Assembly (NCBI GenBank): GCA_030704615.1
Contig: CM060732.1
Span: 37,305,053-37,369,052, forward strand
Length of the DNA stretch: 64,000 nucleotides
Reading direction: 5' to 3'
DNA from: Takakia lepidozioides
Taxonomy: Eukaryota; Streptophyta; Takakiopsida; Takakiales; Takakiaceae
Positions 24,361-36,120 of this stretch are shown piece by piece. The notes beneath the pieces were generated by a model that was not told where the DNA came from, searched no databases, and worked only from the letters and a program-made list of their open reading frames with translations. The position numbers and the translations under genes were made by a program. The first letter of the stretch is position 1; each line of letters opens with the position of its first letter.

Positions 24361-25260
24361 GATACCAGGATCTTGATACTTTCTCCAACCTCTGCGGTAG
24401 GTCTTGTAGAAGGAATTAAAATGTCCTTGTTCTTTATAAGGTCTGCGGAAAGCTTGGTGTCTTCCAGAGACTTAATGCAGCTTATCCTTTTGTATTGAAG
24501 TCCTGGCTTCTTCCCCTTGTGGCACCTCATGGCTTCGATAAGAGCACACTCTTCCCCTCATTGTCTCCACCATGCTTGGGTGGCATTATCTTACAAGGAA
24601 GGGGATTTAATTGATACTCTCCCTTAATATGGCTACACCCACAGCCTGTTTTACATGAGGCTCTCCACCTTTGAGAATCAATCAAAGTGGATTGCGATGG
24701 CTGTTTGCCCCACGTTTTCTGTCTTGCTTGTTTTCTACCTATTTCCCAAGTTTGCCCCATAAGCTCAGTGAGCTTCCCGTGTTCATTGTAAAGTTTCTAT
24801 CTTTGTTTCTGCTTGTGAACCTGGTTTAGCCTTAACGGCAGTTGATGACATCAAGCTAGTTTAACAGTTGTCGTTAGAGGAGTTCAAATTCCCTCTCCTC
24901 ACATAAAGGAAGTATGGGGTAATAAGATGACAAAGTTCTGAGCATTGTAGAGCATTCGAAGCTCTACAAGGCCGCATTAAGTTGTTACCTCATTCCGAGT
25001 GTCTTGTGTCTTCCCAGTTGATAGCACATGTCCGTACGCACGTGGATGGCAACGCTAATCATGTTGGCGATATCGATGTTGTGTGAAATGGTAGGTCGTG
25101 CATGCAACCCGGGAGCATCTGTCCACCGAATAAGTACAATACAAACCGTCTTGATATGGAAATTAGTAATCAGCGAGGCTTGGCACCCACCCTGCTTACC
25201 ATCGCCCTGTCCCCTACAACACCTAATACTGTGGTGCCGTCACACCCACCGGCTGCATAT
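24361..25260. other. Spacer, nothing recognised
   Basis: No gene was found. The short plus-strand frames at 25028-25321 have no recognisable domain. Confidence 0.35.
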
Positions 25261-25270
25261 CTATATAAAA
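25261..25270 (+). promoter_or_regulatory. TATA box candidate upstream of the ankyrin/PGG relic
   Basis: CTATATAAAA followed by GGGCC is a strong plant TATA context. It lies about 430 bp before the first ankyrin coding exon (25700), which would allow for a 5' UTR. It supports a formerly transcribed gene on the plus strand. Confidence 0.45.
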
Positions 25271-25699
25271 GGGCCACGTTACAAGACAGACGGTTTTAAC
25301 GTCACACAAATCTGTCGGTAAAGAGCCCCTCTTCGCTTATAAAAGCGAGCATTACTGTGGGTACAGTACAGATTCCGGACACAGCTGGGCAGCGCCTGAC
25401 ATCCACACAAGCGTCTTCATATTGGTCCACGATCATACTTATTGTAGTTTAATCCCTGTGTAGAGTTCCTGGCCGGCGCAAGGAAATCTCCAGACTCGGT
25501 TAGGGCGTGGTGCAGTGTACAAGAGTCTCATCACTCATCACCACCATCATTAGTCGATCACTGCGAAACAGCCTTGCAGATCTTACCCACACAACAACTC
25601 TGTCAGCTTGGAGCTTGATTCCGAAATCGCAGCACGCTTCCGCCAGTCTTGCTATGAAGGCTGAAGGACTTGTCGAACAGGATCGATCGAAACAAGTCG

Positions 25700-27395
25700 A
25701 TGTCTCGTCGGATCCAATTCGGGAGTAAAGATTACATGCAGTCTGAAGAATGGACACCGCTGCAGTTGGCTGCCATCACCGGACATCGAGACATATTGAA
25801 TCTGCTACTCAAGGTACGTGTTACATACTCGTACGTGTGATTGTCATAGCAAGTCAAATTGTACCAATCAACCTAAATATGTAGAGCAGTTTCATTCGGG
25901 CCTGATTCTAGAGTGGTCCAGGAATTACGGTGGCCCAGGAATTAGAGTGGGGCGCTTATGTAGGAAGGCCACGTAAGGGTATTAAGGAATGAGAAGAGGG
26001 GGTCCAAAAAAGAAGGGAGGAATTGGCCAAATTTAGTCCTGTAGGGTTGACGTGTGTCCAGGGCCTTCTAGAAGGGTCCCATCGCACTTATAGGGTATAT
26101 AAGGGAGCCCCCCTTCTTACTACCTACTAAATTAGTAAATAGTGGGCTCTGCAAAGGTATGGCTCCCAAAAAAAAACAGCAAACATGAATCAATTAATTA
26201 ATAGAAACCTCAATACCCTCTCAAGATCAGTAGGTAGTACATGGGTACATGGGTATTTCAGGTTGGACTCGATTCATTTGATTTAGCGGGTCAATGGATA
26301 TGGCTAGGTCAAATTTCTTTTATATATTGATGTTGAGCGTATTCACACCAAAAAAAAATGTCTTTACTTTGACAAATATTGGTTTGACATGATTCAAAGG
26401 CAATTGATTAGGGTCGAAGGGGTCGAAGGTTGGAGAAAGATTCAACTCCACGTGTTCTTGCATTGCATCTACTTGTTGCAAGAGGAAACGCTGAAGGCGT
26501 ACGGCTATTGTTGGAAACAAGCAAATTTTGATCCATTCAAGGAGATGAAGAAGGTCACACTATTTTGCAGCATATGCCTTTTCGATGAGTATAGATTTGC
26601 GTTGCATCTTTGATTTCTCAAAAAAATTGGAATTTCGAAAAACACGCAAAACGAGATATCTATCTCATGGAAAGGGAATTGCCGGTGATTATAGTGGGAA
26701 GAAAGGATGTACCAATTTCCTGCTGCAAACAGGTCTCCACATCTCAAAACCCGACATGAATAACTTAACTCCGGATCCTGGAGCCTTAGCTTGGTGGGAA
26801 GACCGCGCATGGTGGTTTGAGAAGGTAAGTATTGTAGCTGTGGATATTAAGAATAATCTCAGATCTGCTGCGTAGTAGTCCATAGGCCCCCAAAAACTAT
26901 TCCTTGGAATCATGACCACGACCACAAGAGTGACAGCAACATTAGTGGCAACGGCGTCTTATGTGGGCCCATTGCAACCATCTCTCGGGCTATGCTACCT
27001 ACGGTGATACCGTATCTTTGGACTACCAAAGTCTCCTGGTGAAAATCTTCATATTTTGTGATAATATGTCATTTTATCTTGCCGTGGCATGCATCGTGTT
27101 CGCTATGATTCCATCATTTTCACTCCACTACGAGGAGTTGAACCGGACTCGAATAATTGTAGGTTGTGCAGCATGTGTGCTTTCAGCTTCTATCGTGTGT
27201 ATTTTAGTCGCTTTTGCAGCATCCACCCTTGCAGTTTTGCGGGCAACATGGAATCATAGAGTTTTAACTTACTTCACGGTTATGATTGGAGGAGTATTGT
27301 GTTTTGGGGTGTTGATCGCATTGATCATCCAACTTCTCAAACTAATATTCTATAGATCTCGTGGGGACGAAACACGTATAGAAGGGACCACCTAG
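25700..27395 (+). pseudogene. Ankyrin repeat / PGG-domain membrane protein, decayed gene
   Basis: Exon 25700-25813 encodes an ankyrin repeat (EEWTPLQLAAITGHRDILNLLLK) and ends at a good donor. A second ankyrin part at about 26455-26590 reads ALHLLVARGNAEGVRLLLE, then DEEGHTILQHM, with a compensating pair of indels between. A third (about 26640-26824) ends PDPGALAWWEDRAWWFEK. The PGG domain follows: TATLVATASYVGPLQPSLG, then after a 1-nt shift near 26985 GYATYGDTVSL and the membrane part (27030-27395) with FIFCDNMSFYLAVACIVFAMIP and RTIIVGCAACVLSASIVCILVAF-like helices. Related plant proteins (ACD6-like) are membrane proteins of defence signalling. Frame breaks and an in-frame stop make this copy a probable pseudogene; unusual introns could explain some but not all breaks. 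Confidence 0.75.
25880..26260 (+). mobile_element. Possible solo LTR inside the ankyrin gene
   Basis: This block lies in what should be intron 1 of the ankyrin/PGG gene. It carries a promoter-like GGGTATATAAGGG at about 26095-26107 and a short leader afterwards, resembling a U3-R-U5 arrangement. I could not fix TG/CA ends or a 5-bp target duplication, so the call is tentative. Confidence 0.3.
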
Positions 27396-27785
27396 CCGTG
27401 TGGTAGGATACTGGTGCTTTGTCTGAATACAACCAAATGATGTTGGGTACGGTCCTTCAAAAACGTTCATTGCAGTGATATCCATTCGCCCCTCGTTGAG
27501 CTTTGCCAATGTTTTTTGGACATGAAACAATTTCTATATCTACTGAGATGTAAATTACAAGTGGGCACTCTAATCTATATATATATTATTTTTGGTTAAC
27601 AGGGTTGGAGCCCTGGTTAACTTTATTCTGAAATTTTTTTGGTGGGCTTGACCCTTACATAGATGGTTATTGGGAGGGAAAAAATTAAACCCTCTGATTA
27701 CGCCATAAGGCACACACACCGTAGTCACTGATTCGGAGCCTAACCACTCATGATGAGTAATAACGAACTGTCCGGCCTGAGGCCT
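27396..27785. repeat. Spacer with dispersed repeat copy
   Basis: No gene is seen. Sequence from about 27575 shows a poly-T/AT start, a GTTAAC...GTTAAC inverted word (about 27595-27622) and an AAGGCACACACACC word. It resembles the repeat material near 18060-18260. A T-rich run at about 27784-27798 is the complement of a possible LINE A-tail. Confidence 0.4.
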
Positions 27786-27988
27786 TTTGTTTTTTTTGCT
27801 TAATGCTGCTAAGTGGTGGCGATCCCACCGGATTCGATAATGTGTGTTTCTCAAAACCATAGCTCCTGCAGTCAAAAACTAGCTACGGTTAGGCCTGCTC
27901 TAGCGGATTGCTTGCCCGACGGACCTAGCGGAAACTGAGCCTGGAGGCCTTTGATGATTGCTTAACGTGCTTCCAGTTGATATCCCTG

Positions 27989-28999
27989 TCAAACTCCGGC
28001 GAGGCTGTGGACGGTACCCGTGGCCTCTCTCCAAGCCCTTGGGGGCAGTTTGTTCCAGTCGCAGCGATCCGGATTGGGGTTGTTGCAGATGATCCCATTC
28101 CGTCCCCAGGTTGCAATGAAGGTAGAGTGTAGCTGGGAAGCATTTTGGTCCGATCGTGCTCTCTCGATATCTGCACATAGTTTTTTCCACGCTTTCCTGG
28201 CTTCAGTTTGTATGTCCATGTAGATTTTTGCGAGGAGTGAGGAAGTTCTAGTTGTTTTTGCATTGAAAGTTTTTTCGCATCTGATTTTCCAGAGGTGCCA
28301 GAGCGTAGCGCTTCTAAGAGTATCGTAAACTGGGCAGTGATTGGCTTTTGTTTTTGTTGTTGGGTCATAATTCAGCAGAATGGCCGCCGGTGTGAGGTTT
28401 ATGTGTCCCCAGGTTCTGTAGAAGTTTGCGACGAGGGGCCAGACTGCAGCTGGTCCATGGCAATGGAGCAGACAGTGCTCTATTGTTTCCATTAGGGCAG
28501 CCGAACAGCATTTGCAGAGGAGGGCAACATCAAATCCCAACCATTCCCCCACTTTTATTGCCCTGTTTGCTATTTGCCAGAGAAACGCTGCTACCTTGGT
28601 TGGTCTTGTTTTGTTCCAGACCGTCCCTCAGATGGAGTTCCAGTTTTCAATCTGGAAGTTCAGGTGACTCCATCTTTCGTTCCATTTACCCAATAGGGGC
28701 TGGGGGTTCAGCATTGCCGAGTATGCTTTTTTGGTTGTGTACTCAAAAAAAGGCTTGGAGGATGGCCTGAAATTCCACTGCCACTCTTTGGGATCCATGT
28801 CCAGATCCTGTAGGGGTCTTCCACCAATCCAAACAAATGTTTGGTTGGCCAGCCAGCTAATCAGGGAAGTGGTGAGCGGTGGGAGAGGGTTCATCTCCTT
28901 AGTTGGGGATGACCACCAGCAGACCCTTATGGGGGTGTGGGTGAAACGAGGGGTGGCTAGGGGTTGACGGTTTTGAAGGGTAAGCCTCATGGAGTTCAC
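27989..28999 (-). pseudogene. LINE ORF2 C-terminal zf-RVT region
   Basis: The piece 28999-28628 carries FVWIGGRPLQDLDMD-like and KKAYSAMLNP segments. The piece 28552-27989 carries the Cys/His motif CKCCSAALMETIEHCLLHC, followed by a region rich in W, R and K up to the terminal stop. This is the usual tail of plant L1-like ORF2 proteins and helps nucleic-acid binding. A frame break separates the two pieces. Confidence 0.8.
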
Positions 29000-29478
29000 T
29001 TCGCAGTGAAAGTGATATCCGTAGAATTGGTATTCGGTTTTTCTGGTGACAAACAGATAATAATAGTGTTGTTGATTATTCCCAGCGTCCAGAAAGTGTC
29101 ATTGGGCATTATTGGGCCTTTAATAAGGTTAGGTAGCCACAGTGCAAACACTGATCGGAGAATGGTATCGTATGACTTGGTGGCTCTGACTGCACCTACG
29201 GAGGCTGCAATTTGATCTTTAGACCGGAAGCTGGTGTTCGACCAGATGTGTTTGACTTTATGAATGCCATGTACCTCCCAGGCAGACCATTTGCGAGCCT
29301 GGTTTTTGTGATCTGTATGTAGGATATTGGTATTGAGAAACAGGGATTGGCGGAAGGTTTCTTCGTACGATTGCGGGTCTGATTTTGTAAGATAGGGCCT
29401 GAGCTTGGCCCATGCTTGCCAAATTGCCGTCCACAGGGGGGATCCGACTTGTTTATGTTTGAAGCCATTTACCATCCA

Positions 29479-30940
29479 TCAGTAAGAAGGGTTCCAGATC
29501 ACCGTCTTTAGTGGAGAGGCCAAGGCAATGTTGTCGCTTACCAGGTGTTTCCAGGCCCCTCCTTCTGGTCCCATAAATCTGGGGATCCATTTCGCTAGGA
29601 GTGCAGTAAACTGAGTTTGTGGGTCTATGATGCCCAGCCCCCCTTTCTTCTTTGGTAGGCATATCTGCTTCCACCACACCTGTGGCCTTTTTTTCTCTGA
29701 GGGGTGCTTTGCCCCCCAGACAAAGTTGCGCATGAGCTTTTTCATTTCATTCACTAGTATTTCGTTGGGCCTCCATGCTGAGGCGAAATACCATTGGCCA
29801 GCTGATAGGACCTGATTGGCTACCGGCACCCTACCAGTTAAAGACAAATGGTAGCTGCCCCAATGAGCCAGCTTGGTTTTAAATTTGGATTGCGTTGCCT
29901 CAAAAATCTGCTGATCTGATAGATCAATGCCATACGTATAACCTAGCAAGGTTGTTGATTGCCCTGGTTTCAGCCATCTAAGACCTTTATCCTGCCCCCA
30001 AGTTGGGTCAACTCCCAGAGTTGAGGCCGAGGTTTCTCCCACGAGAAGGGCACACGTTTTGCCCCAGTTGACCTTGAATCCAGAGGCTGTGAATGATTGT
30101 AGTAAACTGCTGGCACTATCTAAATTGGTGGCCTGTAAAGCTAAGAACGTATCGTCTACGAACATGGATTCCTTAATTTGCCGCGGCTATCTAGTGAAGT
30201 GATTTGTGATATGAAGACCTGTGATGTGGTGACTTGCCTCCATCATATGGCCCAGCGTGTCTGCTGCTATAATGAAGAGGAAGGGGGACAAGGGGCACCC
30301 CTAGCGTACCGACCGGAGCAGTGGAAATGACTTGATAGATGCCCGTTGAGGAGAGCCCTGTTGGACGACCCCATCAATAGTGTTTGAACCCTTGAGCAGA
30401 ACTCCTGGGAAATTCCAACCCTGTGGAGTGCCCCGAGTAGGAAGGACCACTCCACTCTATCGAATGCCTTTTCAAAGTCAAGAAGGAGCATTGCAATAGC
30501 CTGGTTGGTTTTTTTGCAAAGACTGGAATTTCCTGGGCCAACAGCAAGTTGTCTAGTATGTATCTGCCCTTAATGAAGCCAGTTTGGCTGGGTCTAATGA
30601 TGACTGGGAGGTGGGGCTGCAGGCGGATTGCCAGAGCTTTGGCAATTATCTTGTAGGCCACGTTCAGCAGGGTTATGGGTCTATAATTTCCAATGTTTGT
30701 TCTGTCCCCTTTCTTAAAAAGGAGGATGATAACCCCTTGTGATAGCTGGGGTGGCATGAGAAAGATGTGGTTGGCCATCTCCAAAAAATCTTGTGCTATG
30801 TGTGTCCACAACGATTTATAGAACTCGGCCGGGATGCCATCAAGGCTCGGGGATTTACCGTTCTGAAGCTTGTCCAGTGCGTCCTGCAGCTCTATGTCCG
30901 TGAATTCACCATCCAACGACTGGGCCTCCAAGGGATGCAT
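29479..30940 (-). pseudogene. LINE ORF2 reverse transcriptase domain, broken
   Basis: The pieces are 30940-30374 (FKKGDRTNIGNYRPITLLN, SQTGFIKGR), 30491-30267 (LLLDFEKAFDRVEWSFL) and 30165-29479 (MFVDDTFL, the catalytic FVDD; then LGYTYG and KKGGLGIIDP). The order and motifs match non-LTR reverse transcriptase fingers, palm and thumb. Overlapping frames at about 30374-30491 show a frameshift, and a stop region separates palm blocks near 30200. An upstream helical linker (31399-30971) joins it to the endonuclease. Confidence 0.88.
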
Positions 30941-31612
30941 CAGTTTAGGGGTGTGATCTAGGCTCTGGATCTATTCTGGGGTTAGGGGTTGGCAGCTCGA
31001 ATCGCTGTGAAACTGGCTCCTGAAGTGGCTGGCTGCCAATGCCACCAGCTCCTTGGGAGTTTTTGCTGAATGGCCGGAGATAGGGTCCTTGAGTTCCGCG
31101 ATCAAGTGGGCCACTCTTTTTTGCCTGGCTTTATCAAGAAAATATTTGGTCATCTTCTCACCCTTTGTTGACCAGTTTATACTAGCCTGGAGCCTAAACT
31201 TCTCTTCCTTAAGCGATTGTAAGAGTTCCATATTTTTCTTTGCCTCCAGATACGTTTGGTAAGTAGACTCATCACATCTAAGGGATTCCATTCTGGTTTG
31301 GCAAACCTTAAGGCATTTCGTCAAGGCTTGGAACTTCCTTTTCCTGGCTTCCGTGATTTGTTTGCTAAGCTTTTTGCTGGCTGCTGCTACTGCGTTCAAC
31401 TTGAGAAGGAATCTGTCGACTGGGTCGGTAGAGCCATTCCCCGCTTGAGCCCAAGCTAGCGCTAATCCATGTTTGAAGGCTTGGGATGGAGAGGAGGGAG
31501 GTGTTCAGCCTATATATTCCTCTCCCCCTAGCTTGAGAGTTTGGGATGGATATTGTGGCTGACACCTGCGCATGGTCGAAGCCCACTGGAATGGGCTCTT
31601 GGCTATTTCGGG

Positions 31613-32278
31613 CTACCACTGGATGATATTTACTGATGCATAAATCCTATCCAGTCTTGCCATGTTTAGGTGAGATAAATCCCGACCATTTGTCCATGTG
31701 AAGAATGGCTGATTGGCCCTATCTGTCTGCTGATGGATCCAGTCAGTCTCTACCAGGTTATGGTGGTTTTGGGCAACTAGTTGCCATGTATCCACATCCT
31801 CTGAGAGCTGTCCCGCCAATCCCAGGCCTCTTGTATCTGTGGCTTGCTCCACCATATTGAAGTCCCCAGCAACAATCCATTGGTGGATGCCATGTTGGGC
31901 CATCATGTTGGTGTTCAGTTCCGACCAGAAAGCTATTCTTTACTAGGTACTATTTGGGGCATAAATGTTTACTAACCCCAGTGTGCTAAGGTTCTTGGGC
32001 AGGGCTAAGGAACAAAATTGGGCTCTACCTGATATCCAAGATTCTTCCGAGAGGATGAGAGTATGAGTGGTTGGCGAGAAAAGCATTGTCGTTCCTCCTC
32101 GAGTCCCCTCCAAGGTGGGTTTCCACAAGGATAAATTCCTTGGCCATAGGTGATCTGTAAGACTGTCTATTTTGGCCTGATTCTGTTTGTGCTCTTGAAT
32201 GAAGACTATGGTTGTCTGGTTGACTAAGGGGCTAAGGTATGAGGATAGCCTTACTCTTTTGAGGGAGGAAGGGTCCAA
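31613..32278 (-). pseudogene. LINE ORF2 endonuclease domain, broken
   Basis: The frame 32278-31943 reads VFIQEHK (the catalytic Glu motif) and ends GLVNIYAPNS. After a short gap, 31906-31613 reads VAGDFNMVEQATDTRG and ARLDRIYAS. These are the conserved blocks of the apurinic-like endonuclease that nicks target DNA for LINE insertion. Two frames are used with a stop between them, so this copy is dead. Confidence 0.85.
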
Positions 32279-32308
32279 GCCAGACCCCTTACGTTCCAGG
32301 ACGTAAGG

Positions 32309-34999
32309 TTAATCTGCATCTGGCAGTGTTGGCAGGCTGTGGTCAAGGGACCCAAATGATGGCCTGTGAACGAAGAATCTAACTCGTTTGTCGCATGGCA
32401 ACAATGATTTAACCCATAGGAAGTTTTCGGGGGGCTTAGGGCTTAGCCTTTTGATTTTGATCATGGCCACCAGAGATAGCTCCAATGGGTCCTCTTGCAC
32501 TGGGTTGGGGTGCATCTGAAACTGGTCTTTGTTGGGGATGTTGGTAGTGATACATGAGGGGATAACACGTTCATGTAGCAATCCCCGGTGCAAGGCTTGG
32601 TGGATGATATGACTGATGTTGGACAGGGGCTGTTCTGACTCCCCTATTTGTGTTGGGGGGATGAGGATGGCAGGTAGAGATTGTCTACGCGCCGGCTTAT
32701 GACGTAGACCAGGCTTCCTACAAAGCAACCAACATCTTTTCGCATCATTTGCGATTGGCTGATAAATGAAACAAGGAAGGGTGAGAGGCTGCACCTAGGT
32801 TTGGATGGGTTCCTGCGATTGAGTTGCAGGCGGTGGCGAGGCTTCTCCCTTATCTTTGGACTGGATCTCCAGATGTAAGGGGGCTGGTGATGAGGCCATT
32901 CCAGCTCCCCCTGATACTGAGTCGACTGATGAAGAAGAGGTTGTGGGCAGTCTTGCTCCTCCCACTTGCTCCCTGGTTCTCTGCAGCTCCATTCGGTGGT
33001 TCTCCTCTTCCATCTCCACGTCTAGCCTCATTGAGAGTAAGGTGAAGGTGTTGCGCAGTGCATCTCTTGTCCTGATCTTGAAACCGCCCTGCCCCCAAAC
33101 CCTGATAAGCGCCGACTCATTAATCCATAGCGCTCCTGGAGGGGCAGGGGTATGATACACCTCTGCTTCCTCAAGAAGAGCCAGGATGTGAGTGGAAGGT
33201 TTGGTTGTGAGGCCCGGGTGGACTTCCTTGTATGCCCCCCAGGTGATCGTTGAAAATATAGTGATGAGCTAGTGCTTGAGGTGGGTTTTGAAGAACTCCT
33301 GTATTTTTGCCTTTATCATGGGGTGTGGGTCATTGTTTGGCGGGCATGTGGCAATGAAGGCTTTGACATCCGCTGTGGTAATCCATAGTGATTCCAGACA
33401 TTTTATGTTTCCAGAGGAGATAAGAATGGAGGGAGACGTACCTTTCCTGAAGATCAAGGGAGTAACACAAGATGCCCTGGGGATATCGTCCGAGTCCAAC
33501 TGTGAACATCCCCCTAGGATCAGTTTGGGGTATGTGTTGAGTCTTGTGAGGCACAATCTGGCCAGGATTGGGTTGTTGGCTATGCCTGACTGCATGCTTT
33601 TGTAAATGCCCCTTGGATCCAATTCCGGTTTCAGGCCAGCCTTCTGGGATTTGGGTTGCCTTTCCCTCCCTTGCTCAGTACATTTTCCTTTCCCTTTGTG
33701 TGCTGGTGGGAGCATCTTCCCAGCTTCGAGATACATGGGATCTGAGTGTTGTCCTTGGTTCCTTGGCATTGGACTGATCTGCAGCAGGTCTGTGTTCTGG
33801 GCTATGTTTCCGTGTGCCTCCTTTTGCCCAGTTTGGGGGAGGGCGTTTTTTTTTCCTCCATTGCTGGTTGAGTGGCGGTAGTGGGCCTGACTTGCCTCCT
33901 GATCCTGGGGATCTTTTTCTTTTCCCCGAAGGACAGTCAGCTTTGATATGGCCTGTTTTTCCACAGTTGAAACACGCTACCGAGGTCTTCTCCTCCAGCA
34001 GTCTGATTGTAAAGTAATTACCTTTTTCATCGATGGGGAGTCTTACATAGTCCGGGATTGTGTCTTCCTCCCGCATCATAAGCACCATTTTTGCGAATCC
34101 ATTATCATTCGGCCTTGATGCTATTGTGGCATGTTTCCATGCCAGGTATTTTCTAATGTTGTCAGTGTTCATGAGTGGATCAAACACTCCCAGGCAACCC
34201 AGAAAGGATCCAAAGTGGTTGGCAATGTCAAGGATGTTGAGAAGATACTAGTCTGGAATATACGGAAGAGATACTATCCTTGGACCCCACAACTTCCCGT
34301 TTTTGTGTCCCCACTTTGCTGACCATGGAAAGATATTTATGTTAAACCCGAGCAAGTGTGGGTTGATCTAGAGGGGTTTTGCCGTTGCCTCTTGAGTCTC
34401 AAATTGCACGGAAAAGAAGCCTCTGCCTTTGGCGTGGCAGAAATGAAGAGCTCATCCCCCCCTCCCAAGTGCTTGATAGCCCAGTCCCTCACAAATGATC
34501 TACCCACTTTCTTACCAGGGAAGTGGATGAGGATTCCGCTGTCTTCCATGCAGGACACCCTGCTTTTGAGGTCTGGCATGTCCACCAGTATAATCTGGTG
34601 GTCCCCACTGAGGCCTTCCTGCGTGGCAATGAGGTCTTCCCCCATCAGGTCACCTTCCATCTGATTTTGAATCTGAGTCGCCTCCATCTGTTGTCTTGCA
34701 GGTGTGAACATCGGCTGAGGTGCAAGCTGAAGGGCTTGAGTTGGAGGTGGTGGTGGGCCCTGCATTGTGTGTGCAACTGTAGGCGGATGAGGATTCGTGG
34801 TCTCTCTTGTAATCAATTGTCCCCTTCTCTCTCCAATCCCCCCGATGGATTGAGTTTGGTGTGCAAGAAAGTATCCTGTACCGGAAGTTGGGCGGGACCT
34901 TGGCCAGAAGTGAGGACTGGTGGGCCCTGTTCGATATCCCCTGCCACGAGCTGAGCTCTGGCCTCTCGAGCTGAATTGCATGCTCCTTGGCGGAGACAT
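32309..34999 (-). pseudogene. LINE ORF1 (RNA-binding, CCHC zinc knuckle), broken
   Basis: The N-terminal part (34999-34337) is rich in Arg, Pro and Gln and then reads ILVDMPDLKSRVSCMED and VGRSFVRDWAIKHLGG, a typical plant L1 ORF1 region. The next part (34187-33675) has the knuckle CFNCGKTGHIKADC (C-x2-C-x4-H-x4-C) followed by a Lys/Pro-rich tail. A further C-terminal part (33160-32309) is Ser/Gln/Glu-rich. The pieces are out of frame with each other. The protein would bind LINE RNA to form the retrotransposition particle. I infer one original ORF because order and strand are consistent. Confidence 0.75.
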
Positions 35000-35325
35000 C
35001 GTTCGCCGATGAGTTGTCTACAACTATCAGTTACTGAGAGTAGCCTAGCGATGGAAGTGGGTGCACTTCCGCTTAGCTTGAGAAATGAGTAGGTGATGAG
35101 CTTAGGGGCTGACTGGTTGGGGGCACGGGAGTTTGCTGGGCACAATCATACATTTGATTTAGAGAAATCTGTCTTTCATAGGTCCAAGTAGGGCCTAGTA
35201 TTAAAACCCTTATGACTATTCAATCAATTTTGACTATTTGATTTTATGAAGTCAATATTCAGTTGTTTATATGAATTGTAGTGCAGAAAGCTTGACATCC
35301 TAAAACCATATCATCTTCAAAATAC

Positions 35326-35480
35326 TGACTACTATTGGAGTCTCCTTAAGAGCAACAAACGGAGAGGCAACACATGCAGATGCAACCAACCTAGAAAGCT
35401 GAAACCTTTTTGATAGTAGGGATGATTCATCGTCCATCTCTCATTGTAAGAAAGATTCATGCGTTGCACAGCCTACACAC
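35326..35480 (+). repeat. Dispersed repeat, copy 2 (pairs with 24165-24360)
   Basis: This is the direct copy of the 24.2-kb repeat, immediately left of a (TA)n microsatellite. It is non-coding. Confidence 0.75.
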
Positions 35481-35485
35481 CGAAA

Positions 35486-35511
35486 ATATATATATATATA
35501 TATATATATAT
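35486..35511 (+). repeat. (TA)n microsatellite
   Basis: An uninterrupted run of about 13 AT/TA units. Confidence 0.95.
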
Positions 35512-36120
35512 GGACGCGTTGCCGAAGCAAGTGTAACTTATGGTGTCACTTTGACCCAGAAGGGCTACTGCCTTCCGGTAGGAAGGTGGACACCTTTGTA
35601 ACAACTGACAGGATGGTTTGAACCAATGTTGGCCGGGTACCATGTTTTGAGCCCTCTTCCGGTCATGGGTAAGGCATTGCAGGGATGTTTCTTGATTTTA
35701 GTGAGCTTATGTCAAAGCATGGCAGGGTATACACTAAAGTTTGTAATTCTTTGAACCCCTGGGCTTACATGTAAGCACATTCATGAACATGTTTCTTATT
35801 GATTGGATCATGGACTCTGCAGGTGGCTGACAGGGAGATTATCCGTTCCCTCTATAACATATCTTCTTAGGCTCATGGGTTCTTTTGCCTTGCCTTGAGA
35901 TTTCCTTACTTGTTTTACTTCTGCACACAACAGGTATCTTTTACAGCTGATTTTGCTGTAAAACCTGTGACATCTCTGATGATATGCCAAGGGGAATAAC
36001 ATGACCTCTTTGGCAGCAAGTCCAAGAGTCTATTTTTCATGAAAACTTGACTTTGTATCTCTTTATGTTTCCTGCATTAGCATAGTTTCCATTTGGAAAG
36101 CTATAGAATGCGTAGAAGAC
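35512..36120. other. Spacer, dispersed repeat material
   Basis: No gene is seen. The GGAAGGTGGACACCTTTG segment at about 35580-35597 matches the 19.87-kb repeat. Confidence 0.35.

Larger units (their letters stand above)
27786..35150 (-). mobile_element. L1-like LINE, nearly full length, mutated
   Basis: On the minus strand, an ORF1 with a CCHC knuckle is followed by an AP endonuclease, a reverse transcriptase and a C-terminal Cys/His domain, in that order, which is the plant L1 layout. The 5' end is near 35150 and the 3' end near 27786, where an A-rich tail (AAAAAAAACAAAA on the minus strand) is seen. ORF2 is split among several frames, so the copy is inactive. Target-site duplications were not identified, so the ends are approximate to about 200 bp. 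Confidence 0.9.

Noticed and set aside
27989-28368. A CRISPR-like or satellite array
   Set aside because: No regularly spaced repeat exists here. The region is the coding tail of the LINE.
33269-33964. 231-codon minus-strand frame
   Set aside because: It overlaps the LINE ORF1 knuckle frame (33675-34187) in another phase. The knuckle frame has the CCHC motif; this one is largely its shadow, though the left part may be a shifted piece of ORF1.
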